Shown here: in pieces, positions 23,421 through 34,140 of the stretch
How the letters are laid out: each line of letters opens with the position of its first letter
How positions within the stretch are numbered: the first letter of the stretch is position 1
Origin: Bradysia coprophila
Lineage: Eukaryota; Arthropoda; Insecta; Diptera; Sciaridae
Direction of reading: 5' to 3'
DNA length: 64,000 bases
NCBI RefSeq assembly: GCF_014529535.1
Contig: NW_023503409.1
Location: 10,850,390-10,914,389, forward strand
Made by a program: the position numbers and the translations under genes
The notes under the pieces: model-generated
Told to the model about the DNA's origin: nothing
What the model saw: the letters and a program-made list of their open reading frames with translations, nothing else
Database searches by the model: none

Positions 23421-23743
23421 GACTTAAGTGCAAGTCTCCTAAAAGGATACGGCCAACTAATCTTATCCATCCTTCTCTGATCTATTACTTCATTGTTGAT
23501 TTTGGTACTTATCTTTGATTTGATTTAAAATCTTTTACTTCATTAGTTTTGAATATGGTTTTTTTCTATTATACCGCATTGTCATTCATTCTTGAAGTCG
23601 TTATTTATTTATTTATGCGTATGGTTCCAAATTACAAAAACTTCTTACACCAAAAACTATCAAAAAGATAACAAAAAAAAGACAACAAAAAAGACCAAAT
23701 TAAGCTCAAACGAAAATATCACAGATAAATTAAGTCACTCACT

Positions 23744-24590
23744 TCATAAATTCAAATCCAGGTTTTCCAACCACAAAATTGATTCCGTAGTCATTGAATG
23801 TATCTCATATATGCCACCTGAGAATCGTCTAGCAGGACAGTCATTTATGATGTGACTCATTGATTGTATCGATGAACGGTCGCAATCGCACAATGGAGAG
23901 TCCACGTAACTCCATTGAAACATTTTCTCTGCACAGCACCCATGTCCGGTGCGCAGTCGATTTATTGTTTTCCAAAGCTTACGGGGCATACACAAGCCAG
24001 GAACAGCTTTGGTTGGGTCGTCGATGAGAAATTTGTTTTCAAAATCCGGGCATTCCATCCATTTTTGTCGCCACCGCTCCTCAATGGAATAGTGTTCGTC
24101 AGTGACAATATGATCCTTCCAAATTGGGCGTCTGGAACTGAGTCGATGCGGTGGTGGGTTCGTCAAGTCATTTACGATCGGCAATCTGTCGGCGTGTTGG
24201 TGGTTCATACACTGAAACCAGATTCTCTGAGCGGCCTTTTCTCTCCTCAGTTCAGGAGGAGCAATGTTTGACAGCACCGGTAGCCAAGGACGTGGCGTTG
24301 ATTGCACTGACCCCGTGATAATTCTCATGGTTTCATTTAATTGCGTGTCAATTTTATCTACGTGTGCGCATTTGTACCAAAAAGGCGCCGCATATTCAGC
24401 CGTCGAGTAAACGAGTGCCAGTGCCGTAGTTCGTAGTTCACTCCCCAATCTGTGCCAGCCACTTTCCTCAGTAGATTATTTCGTGACTTTAGTTTTTGAT
24501 TCGATCGATTCGATTTGAGTCGATCTAGGTGGACTCCCAAGTATTTCGGGTTTTTGTTGTGTTTAATCATCCATCATCAAGTCGTTATGA
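23744..24590 (-). mobile_element. LINE 3' fragment (jockey-like ORF2 C-terminus)
   Basis: The minus-strand frame 24448-23744 has the C-terminal part of a non-LTR polymerase protein: ALALVYSTAEYAAPFWYKCA, WLPVLSNIAPPELRREKAA, and the Cys-rich end CDRSSIQSMSHIINDCPAR. The part just before it lies in another frame (24570-24436, NPKYLGVHLDR and LLRKVAGTDWG), so a frameshift falls near 24435. The polymerase catalytic domain is absent. It is a 5'-truncated, dead LINE copy. Jockey-like placement rests on these C-terminal motifs and is tentative. Confidence 0.8.
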
Positions 24591-25425
24591 ACAACAGATG
24601 ATGTATAACCGCTGTGATATAAAGGTTCGATTTCGGCAATGTGTGGATCTGTTCAGAGGCGCTTCTAGCATACTGCGCGCCCTGGACCACTACAATCTAG
24701 CGCCTCGTTTTTGATTGTTTTTATTTTGTAAATATATTTATAGGTCAAAATTTATTTGTAAGATTAGAGTAAAAAAATTGAGACATGCGTCTTCGACTTC
24801 AAGCAAGCCTTTACCAAACACTCATATCTGATTCAGTCTTCCAGGATTGAACAAATACCCCGAGAAAATTTTTCTTTCTTTAGGAGGCATCAATGCTTAG
24901 CTAAAATTACAGCCATTTGTGTGTCACGTACTTCATTTTTGTTAATATCTTTTCATCAGAATCTGATTTAAAAAATGTACGACCGCAATATGTGTTACGA
25001 ATGTGTAAGCTTTAAATAAAACTTAGTTTTCGTTGTATTCGTTTAACCACTGGTCAATGACCAACTCTAAGAAAAGTGAGCACAAAAATTTAACGAAATT
25101 TCCATAAACTGCTCAGTTTCCTCAGAGCTGTTCAAACTGCTACAGCCAAATCTATTCTCTGTTGAAAGCTAACAAACTCGTGGTCGTTTTTGCGGTCGTC
25201 ATTGGTCTACATTTTTGAAAAAGGATTCTGGTGGAAAGGTACAATCAAAAGTAAATGGAAATCCAGTGTCCAAATGTATGTTTCGTGTCCTGCAGCAGGA
25301 CATGTAGGACATTTTTTTGAGATACATGAAAAAAGCAGGATTCCAATTAAGGTTCAAAAACTGCCAGTCCCTTAATCCATTCACATTATTCTGCGGTTAA
25401 GCTCGAAAATAAAAAAAATCCGTTA
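24591..25425. other. intergenic, no gene recognised
   Basis: The block is A/T-rich. The phrase GCGCCCTGGACCA at about 24679 recurs at about 26387, a possible short shared repeat. No coding frame has support. Confidence 0.4.
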
Positions 25426-25583
25426 CAGTCGGATAAATATAGATTTCGGGATTTTTAGAGATACCATCGTTTCTGTAATTCTCTCAATTGCCATTTGAAA
25501 TTACATGCGAAATGAGAGAATACAGAAAAACGATGAAAACGATGATGCCTCTTAAAATCCCGAAGTCTATGTTTCTCCGACTG
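25426..25583. repeat. MITE, 158 bp, TA target site
   Basis: The ends CAGTCGGATAAATATAGA and TCTATGTTTCTCCGACTG are inverted and flanked by TA on both sides. The arms continue inward (TTTCGGGATTTT, ATCGTTT, ATTCTCTCA) almost to the centre. TA target choice fits the Tc1/mariner group. Confidence 0.75.
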
Positions 25584-25867
25584 TAAATTGAACCAGAGAC
25601 GAGGAGAAAAGTACATTCCGTTTTGGCGGATTTGCACTTTGATTCCTATTATTTCCTATAATTCCTAATAATTTCTAAGAATTCCACGATATTTTCTGTT
25701 ACTATCCAATTCATTGTCTACTTTTTAGAAACAATTTTCTAAAATTTTTCTTTCCTTTTCTTTATTCCGATAATTTTCTAAGATTTCCTCCAAATTTAAA
25801 GAAAACGAACAAAAACCGTCGAAATTACTGCAGTGTCGTAGCTGCCGAAGTATCCGGTAAATAATAA

Positions 25868-26156
25868 GAATTGAAGTAAATACTAGAAATTGAAGGAGTT
25901 ACAAGAATTGACTGGTAATACGAGAAATTGAAAGTAAATGAAAGGATCAATCAGTGAGTGAACTGTATTTTACAAACCGAATAGCTAGGACCGGAAACCT
26001 GCAGCGAGTGAGAAGATGAAGTTTTTTTTTTTCATTCGCTTAGTTCTTTCGTTTGTCATACTTATCCGTATTTCCTTTCATTTACGTCAAATTTCTCGTA
26101 TTTCCAGTCAATTCCTTGTAACTTTTCAACTTCTAGTATTTCCTTCAATTCCTCGT
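25868..26156. repeat. foldback element (~290 bp, ~75-bp arms)
   Basis: GAAGTAAATACTAGAAATTG and TTACAAGAATTGACTGGTAA on the left match the inverted TCAATTCCTTGTAAC and CTAGTATTTCCTTCAATTCC on the right, around a loop of about 140 bp. It is preceded by AT-rich degenerate ATTTCCTA repeats. Confidence 0.6.
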
Positions 26157-26776
26157 TTAGAGATATGATCTAAATCAATAAAGTAAACTATCAATTTCTA
26201 CACTGACGGGATGACGATAAAGACTTGAGCGGTCTGCGTAATTTCCTCATACTGTATTCGAAAGATGTCAGTGTTATGATAGGAAGGCCGCGCAGCGGAC
26301 TTTTTTTTCCTTTGAGGCAACATCCCATGAATTTTCATGCAAAGTATGAAATTTTTGTTCGCATATTCCAGCGCCCCATTTTACCAGCGCCCTGGACCAT
26401 GGTCCAATTGGTCTCTATGAAGAAGCGCCACTGGATCTGTTAGAAGCAGAGAAATGTGGCCACAGGCGTACCAACTTATCATTTCTCTGGCTAGAAGATT
26501 GCAAGCATTTACGAATTTGGTACGGCGATGTTTGAGATTTCTCTTTTCATTCAATGAAAACAATTTGATTCGTTTGGGCTACGCTATATTTTTGTGATTT
26601 AAACTATAAATGGAAAAAACGATCACAATAATTTTAACAGCCAAATCTACGCTTTAAATTCAAACTAAAATTTGTTCAAGTTCAAAAGCCAAATGATGAT
26701 AGAAATCAATCAACCATTCTCTATACCTTCCATTCCACATCACTCCTACTTCTAATAAAAATGATGGACATTACGC
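26157..26776. other. intergenic / 3' region of the secreted-protein gene
   Basis: No gene is supported. The last 200 bases probably hold the 3' untranslated region of the minus-strand gene that ends at 26777. Nothing else was seen. Confidence 0.4.
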
Positions 26777-29700
26777 TTATCCGTATGACAATGTATATCC
26801 CATACTTTCCATTAAAGTCTCTTTGATCGCTGGTTGGAGCGCTTTTTGCATGTAAGACGTCAATATGCTTCGAACACCTTTCGAAAACAAATCCTCCAAT
26901 TCTCTCGAATACGCGTCATCCTGTTCATCAGAATTGGCCAATTCAACGTTCTGCCATTGACCGGAAAATGGTTGACCCATCCGATGTCCTTCTCTGTTGT
27001 TATCAAAGTAGTTACCGAATGTTCTCGACTCGCTGCGCGAATTCGAGTTATCGAGAAGTTCGTCGTCAAATCGGATATCATCCGTGGCCGTTAATAGTGC
27101 ATCGTCTATGGATCGCTTTTTAAAATTGTGCGGTCGATCCAACCGATCGTATCGATCATATCTGTTAGGACCGTACGGAGGGAAATCGTAACGTCTTTGT
27201 TCATCGTTGTTTTGATCGAAAATGGGATTCCGTTTTGAATTTTGGCGATATTTGAATGGACTCAGACCGTCACAGCCATGGGCGTAAACGGAAATGAAAC
27301 CAGGCTCGGCGAAATGTGAATCTAATTGAAAACATTTGAATTTTGAGAAAGATTCAACAACCAGCGGTTCGTAATCATACCTGTTCGTACTGATGCTGCA
27401 CGAGACCGTTCCTCAACGATTGGTGTAGTGTGGAATTCAATACCAGCTCGGCGTAAACGTAATATCATTTCGCAGTTACCCTGATGTGGTCGAACAAAAA
27501 CCTTTCCCGAAATTGTTAAATCTGGAAAGACTAACCGTGTGTCTAGCGTTCGATTTTCTGGAACAAATGTACATTTGTCCACATGAACCCATCGTGCGTT
27601 CGTCGGTAGTCGGACCTGCAATATTAAAGTAGCGGAATGGTTATGGGTCAATCATTTAAAATTGAAATCCTTACCCGTAATTCTGCTACTTCAACGTTAC
27701 GATGTGGTATGGCACGCTCGTCGCTGTCATAATCGTAGTCCATTTTCTCGTTAACATTGCTAAAGTAGGACTTTGTCGTCAGTGGAGATTGAGTATAAGG
27801 TGGTAGGTCAATGTGAGACTAAAAAGCAAAATTTCTTGAGGATGTTGAGCTGGTTTCAAACGATCAAAATTAATTACCCGAAATCCGGAACGTGACTGGT
27901 CTTTTCTTAACATTCTCTCAAGTGCCATTTCAAGCTTCGACGAGCATCTCATTGGATAGTGATTTGGATATCCTTAAAATGTTAGGAAAAAATAATTGAA
28001 TCCGATAAACCACACCAGCACTCGTCTGGTAGATTGAAATTTGACTCTCACTCAAATATTTAAATTTCCTGATAAAATCTAAGATCGGCGCATTCGTCAA
28101 CAAAACTCACACAAAAAATTCAATTAGAGAAGTCAGTGGTGTTCAAGAGAGTAGAACCCAAAGCATCGGTATTTCCGCAATATATGTGTTCACGGTATGC
28201 TACTTTCGAAAGTCATTGCAATGAAAGTTTTTAATTTTCTTTATTTGGAAATTATTTAAAATCAAATCTGCAAAATACCATCATTTTAACTTCGAGTAGG
28301 AACTGTGTTAGTAAAACCCTACGCAAGGGTCATACTTTGTCTGCTATAAGTAAACTCTGAACTCGTTCAAACTAGCTGATAAAGAAGTTTAGGCAATTGA
28401 GAGCAGAGAAAACTTAAGAGTGATATCGCCAAAACTTGAACCAATTTTGGGGAAAATAAATACAATGGTTCGGCGATCCAGGCAAGCTATAGCTCGTTAG
28501 AATCGTCTTTCAATTCTAAGAAATAGGGATCTTTTAGTTTTTCTGTTAGTTTCCCATTTTCGGAGTAAACACGTGAAAAGTCATAGCATGTCAAGGGGTG
28601 GTGAAAACAGTTTTTTTGTGATAGCTCAAGATAGACTTGTTTCTAAAAGTTGTAAATTTGTAGGAATATAGGCCTTTGGCAGACCTTCATAAAGAGAATA
28701 ATCATCGGTATAGGCCGCCACCCGTTCTTGACTTATGACTCAAAATATGGTCAATGTTTGGTCAGTGCTACTGGCTTGCAACAGAATTTATCCGCGGAAC
28801 TGGCTATAGGGTGTTGTAGCTGGACTTACCCTCTTTCATTCCACGTATAAAAAACCCCAGATAAATTCTGTTGCAAGCCATAAAGTTAGTTGAAGTAAAA
28901 TGTCGCTCCAGGGGACCCATATTTTTCAGTGTTTTCAACTTGTTTTTGGTCTTCAAACAGACTGGAGCGATGGGAATGAAATAAACTAAATCAAAATTAC
29001 ATGTTCAGCTCGAAATTGTCCTGAACCGCGCGATCATTGGTCTTGAAAATGTTGCTTTCCTCCTTCTTCGTAGAAGGTGGAAAACCTCATTTCTTTTACT
29101 TCACAAAATGAACAGAAACTCAATTGCTTGCTACGAATATAGGTTTATTGTAAAGCAGAGATGCGCAGCGTTCGTTTACATATAAAAAACGTTATTTTAC
29201 ACACATTTCCATATTGTGTGACCTCTTGTGAAGCACAAATTACATCTTGAGTGACCATTTATTGACTGTAAACGAACGCTGCGCATCTCTGCTTTACAAT
29301 AAACCTATATTCGTAGCAAGCAATTGAGTTTCTGTTCATTTTGTGAAGTAAAAGAAATGAGGTTTTCCACCTTCTACGAAGAAGGAGGAAAGCAACATTT
29401 TCAAGACCAATGATCGCGCGGTTCAAGACAATTTCGAGCTGAACATGTAATTTTGATTTAGTTTATTTCATTCCCATCGCTCCAACCTGTTTGAAGACCA
29501 AAAACAAGTTGAAAACACTGAAAAATATGGGTCTCCTGGAGCGACATTATACTTCAACTAACTTTATGGCTTGCAACAGAATTTATCAGGGGTTTTTTAT
29601 ACGTGGAATGAAAGAGGGTAAGTCCAGCTACAACACCCTATAGTCAGTTCCGCGGATAAATTCTGTTGCAAGCCAGTAGCACTGACCAAACATTGACCAT

Positions 29701-30956
29701 ATTTTGAGTCATACGTCAAGAACGGGTGGCGGCCTATACCGATGATTATACTCTTTATGAAGGTCTGCCAAAGGCCTATATTCCTACAAATTTACAACTT
29801 TTAGAAACAAGTCTATCTTGAGCTATCACAAAAAAAACTGTTTTCACCACCCCTTGACATGCTATGACTTTTCACGTGTTCACTCCGAAAATGGGAAACT
29901 AACAGAAAAACTAAAAGATCCCTATTTCTTAGAATTGAAAGACGATTCAAACGAGCTATAGCTTGCCTGGATCGCCGAACCATTGTTTTCAAATTGGTTC
30001 AAGTTTTGGCGATATCACTCTTACAGTTTGTTCATTTCATTTTTACACAGTTTTAGATATGTCAGAGTTTTAAATGTACCCAGTCAATTAAGTTCTTCCC
30101 AAATTATGAATTTTTGGCGCAAAATTTAAAATTTCTATCGCGAATTCAAATATTGCGCAATTTGGGAAGAACTTAATTGACTGGGTACATTAAAAACTCT
30201 GACATATCGACAATCTTTAGAAACTGTGTAAAAATGAAATGAACAAACTGTAATACAATTCTAATGAGATGAACTAATGAACCTTTTTATCAAAATATTG
30301 CACTTTCTCCACACCGTTGTAGCTTCAATACTTTTTCATCAATTACTAACACAAATTCGCTCCATATTCTCGAAAAGGATGACTAAAAGCTTCGATCTTT
30401 TGATCTTCAAATCCGTTGAAGGAAAGTGTACGAACAAAGCAAAATTTTTAAAATCAAAATTCTTTTAACGTCTTAAGTCGAAGTTCGATTGTCCAACTAG
30501 GCAACTTAAGACAGGCTGAGCCATCTGTTAACTAGAGTGGTATCAAAATAAGTGATGAGCTCTAGCTAATGCAGTGCATATCAATATTTGCCGAAATTCA
30601 AGGAAAAAGTTGTTCAGTAAATTTCAGAAAATTTTCGGTAAATCTGGGTAAATTTCGACAATTTTTGGTAAATTTAAGTAATTGAAAGTCCCAATCATAG
30701 GCACTGATATAATGCCGTCTCCATTGTACAGGAAAATTTACTTTAAAACTGACGAAGTACCCGATTTTCTAGCGATACGTTGACAAAAATATTCCAAGAA
30801 TCGAATCAAATGCCAGATTCGATAGTGACACACTAGAGATAATATGCCCTACCGTCTGACTAAGGTTAAGTATAATTTTGATTGTATTATACCTGACCCA
30901 ATGAACGCTGTAACGACCACATAAATAAATATCACTTGTAACTGAGACCTGGCCAT
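26777..30956 (-). CDS. unrecognised secreted protein, five exons
   Basis: Exons: 30956-30893, 27972-27878, 27818-27675, 27615-27381 and 27321-26777, about 360 residues. Phases agree at every junction (1, 0, 0, 1). Exon 1 encodes a signal peptide (MARSQLQ then VIFIYVVVTAFIG). The mature part has CSSKLEMALERML, an acidic YDYDSDER patch, and a conserved-looking core with RLVFPDLTISGKVFVRP, GNCEMILRLRRAGIEF and FISVYAHGCDGLSPF. The last exon is low-complexity with RYDRYDRLDRPH and ends in an amphipathic helix (SILTSYMQKALQPAIKETL). I do not recognise the family. Four cysteines could form disulphides. Intron 1 is 2.9 kb and contains a 1.6 kb palindrome and a MITE; all other introns are 59-65 bp. 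Confidence 0.7.
28417..30021. repeat. 1.6-kb near-perfect palindrome (long-TIR foldback element)
   Basis: Two arms of about 765 bp, starting AGAGTGATATCGCCAAAACT and ending with its complement, surround a loop of about 75 bp near 29190-29265. Only scattered differences are seen between the arms. TA lies on both outer sides. No transposase frame is present. A diverged copy of one arm end occurs at 61262-61455, so this is a repeated element. It lies in intron 1 of the secreted-protein gene. Confidence 0.9.
30024..30250. repeat. palindromic MITE, 227 bp, TA target site
   Basis: The ends CAGTTTGTTCATTTCATTTT and its complement are perfect inverted repeats flanked by TA. The arms extend inward with ATATGTCAGAGTTTTTAATG-like and AGTCAATTAAGTTCTTCCCA sequence to a loop near 30130. 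It begins at the same TA that ends the 1.6-kb palindrome. Confidence 0.85.
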
Positions 30957-32018
30957 TATGTGTTTCACAAGAGCTGCACCACTTTGTACGAGAAACGAAA
31001 TGTCGCCCAAAATTATCACAAAACAAAAAATTCTCTTTGTTTTAAACCGATCGCCTTGAATGACTGCAAAAGACTAACAATCCATAACACGGGAAAAGTA
31101 ATTTTTTTGTTTTTTTTCTTTTTGCATGCAAGAATTAATCACATTTCCATATGGTACCCATTGTTACGATTTTTTTTTTGTAGAATATATTTATCTATAA
31201 GCATAAAAGTGGTATATATGTACTCACAGAGCGGAGGTAGCTAACTTATCTACATAATCTTGCATTTTATGTCTCATGTAAGTATGAAACCTACTTTATG
31301 AATGGGTGAAATTAATTTATTTTTACTTAAAAATTCGAGAGAAAAAAAGAAGACGAGAAAATATCATTTCGTAGCGATTCGTCGTCTTCTGCTCAATCTT
31401 TTTTTTTATAATGAACGAAAGTTGCCATAATTTTTGTGGTTAGATTAGCGGAACGTTCGTTTTTTATTAGATTTTTTTATGCCTTAAATTTACTGTAAAA
31501 TTATACGCACTTTCTCATATATAACAAAACGCTTGCCATTAAGTAATAAATGATCATTTCATCATCACCCAGCTCACAATGATGATACCCAACGGAAAAT
31601 AAATTCAGAGGATTACATGGTAAGGTAAACGATTCTTCTTAAGCCTCATTAAGTCGCTTACGGGTCGGTGTGGACAGAAAGTTACGACGAACCGAGTCAT
31701 TTTTTTATCAAAAGGAACATCAACTTCGTTAGACACTATATTATGGACAACGGCTTTCCGTTTTGTACCTTTCTCTGATCCTATCAACAATCTCTGAAAG
31801 GTTAAAGGGACATCACCCTCGACATCACCTCCACTTATTATTTAGTCAAATTATTCTATCGTGTCTTTAACCATAACCATATAAATAAATGAATAAATAC
31901 CGTCTTTGATGTGAGACACACAAGTGTAATTTGCCAATTTAAGAAAATTATGTCCACAGTTTCAACATTACTGACCAAAATATGTGTACAAACTCTGAGA
32001 GTATATTAAGAGTAGCAG
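30957..32018. other. upstream region of the secreted-protein gene
   Basis: Probably the promoter and 5' untranslated region lie next to 30956, but no TATA box or initiator can be placed with confidence. Further right the DNA is A/T-rich; short frames lack ATG starts or motifs. No repeat family is recognised. Confidence 0.4.
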
Positions 32019-32180
32019 CAACACACTTCAAGCAAAAGTGGTACTCTAAATAGGGTACTGAAACTTGACAGTGCTCCATACAAAATTTTACACTGTTAAA
32101 AGAGTGGGGATAAAATTTCATACAAAAAAGTTCTCTATTTGTCAGGTTTCAATCGAAGCACTTTTGCTTGGAGTGCGTTG
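32019..32180. repeat. MITE, 162 bp, with 7-bp target duplication
   Basis: The ends CAACACACTTCAAGCAAAAG and CTTTTGCTTGGAGTGCGTTG are inverted with two mismatches. GTAGCAG directly flanks both sides (32012-32018 and 32181-32187). Relatives: a left half at 23283 and a diverged copy near 41665-41800. Confidence 0.8.
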
Positions 32181-32706
32181 GTAGCAGAAAATCTGTCTCG
32201 TTGTTTTAAATGATGACTTTGAGTTACGTTAGGGTACATGAGTACTTTATACCCAATTTTTCGCTGGTGGTAGTACCAAGGCCACATTTTATATAGTGTG
32301 CACGATAAGTAAATCAAATTGAAAGACTGAGTTGGTTATGTCGAAATTTACGACAATGGAAATAATGCGAATTCGTAAAAATTTGGTGTGGTCATCCGGG
32401 TCATCAACCTTTGCAGAATAAATCCACAAAGAAATATACGACCAGGAAGTCAATTTTACATTTTTGGTTACAGGGAAATTTTAGTTACCAGGAAGAAAAT
32501 AGTTTTACTTTGCCCATTCGGGCATTGCTCAAACTGCAAGAGTCATTGAAATTGATTACAGTAAAAATTAGACCGCTTGGAATAAATAAGTTCGTGTCAT
32601 CAAAGACTTTCTTACACTCATAAGTGCGTAGTATTTAAATCGATCATCTAAAATAACAAATGACTCGAGAAAATAAAGAATTGACAAAAATGAAGAAAAG
32701 TTAATT
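32181..32706. other. intergenic, nothing recognised
   Basis: A/T-rich sequence with one 70-codon frame on the plus strand (32411-32623) that has no motif or signal. Confidence 0.4.
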
Positions 32707-33798
32707 TTGGTTGTTTCCAGTCAATTTTTTTTTGGTAAAAATTATTTGGCAGATGATGAGAAAAACTAAGCCAGCTTGTTTGAACTAAAATTGGGTGTAA
32801 AATTTAATTTTTGCGTAACGAAGCTGAAAGCGTCAACTCTAGCGATATCATTCATTTTAGAAATTGTACTTCAAAGACTGCGTCACACTTTTCTCGAAGA
32901 GATTTTTGTTGGGATATCAATCGTTTTAGAAGTTTTAGAACACTGCTTTTTATAACAGTTTATAACAGAAATTCGAAAATTTGACGAAAATCGAAAATTT
33001 AACGAAATTCGAAAATTTGACGAAATTCTAATATTTGACGAAATTCGAAAATTTGACGAAATTCGAAAATTTGACGAAATTCGAAAATTTGACGAAATTC
33101 GAAAATTTGACGAAAATCGAAAATTTGACGAAAATCGAAAATTTGACGAAGAAAGTAATTCTAACTCTGCCACCATTCAAGAAATATCTCCAAAACCCCA
33201 ATTGACCCACCCATTTCCAACTTTCGCCATTTTTCACATATGCCCCTCTGCTCTACTCGTAAAACTCTGAGACTTTGGCGAAGAAAGTAACTCTCTATCA
33301 GCCACCATTCACAAAATAACTCTAAAACCCTAATTGACCCACCCGTTTCTAACTTTCGACATTTTTCACATATGCCCCTATGTTCTACTCGTAAAACTCT
33401 GAGACTTTGCCGAAGAAAGTAATTCTCTATCTCTCATAACCCAAAAAAATATTAGTCCTTTCATCCTACGCTCGAGTCGCTCAAAATTTGGTCACTCTAA
33501 TCACTCTAGCTCAAACGAATCTGCCCCGATTTTTTTAATTATTTTTTTGTTCGAATCGTGTTACCACCTTTCATTTGATGGGCCGCACGCCTCTGTAGGT
33601 TTCAATACAGCTAAGCTACAGCCGAAAACGCGTTCCCGACCCTCGAAAACCACACACGGAAACCACTTCGAGGCCAATAAAACAAAATTCTGATTTTTCC
33701 TGGGGTAATGGCTTATCACATATTCATTTTTATGCCCACCCTGAGACTCCTGCAAAATTTCATGGAGATTGGCTGACTGGTTTCCGAGATCGACCGTC

Positions 33799-33829
<31 letters not shown>

Positions 33830-34140
33830 GGAAACATACAGAGTAAGTTGAAAGATTTTGATTGTTTGGGAAAAGTCAATTTGGTGTATCTTGTATGAAA
33901 AGGGACCAATTTCAAAACGATGTATCTCCGGCAATTTCAAACCTACATAGTCGAGTGATAGCTCGTTTTGCTCGTATTTGAAGCGAGAATATGATAGAAT
34001 ATGTTTTGTGGTGATATAAACCAAAGAGTAGAAACTGAAATGTTCGGCTATATATAGTTGCCGCGTCTCAAAAAATTTTCTTCGTTCTTTTTTTGGAAGT
34101 TAGACTGCGTCCAGTCCTCCGCTATCGCTCCGGACATGAT
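32707..34140 (-). repeat. element A, copy 3 (inverted orientation)
   Basis: Read on the minus strand the order matches copies 1 and 2: head CATGTCCGGAGCGATAGCGG ending at 34139, body, microsatellite at about 33799-33830, conserved segment, minisatellite at about 32965-33155, and then a single palindrome arm ending near 32707. The second arm and loop are missing. A duplicated 130-bp stretch at 33170-33420 (GAAGAAAGTAA, CTCTGCCACCATTC) is a private change. Confidence 0.75.
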
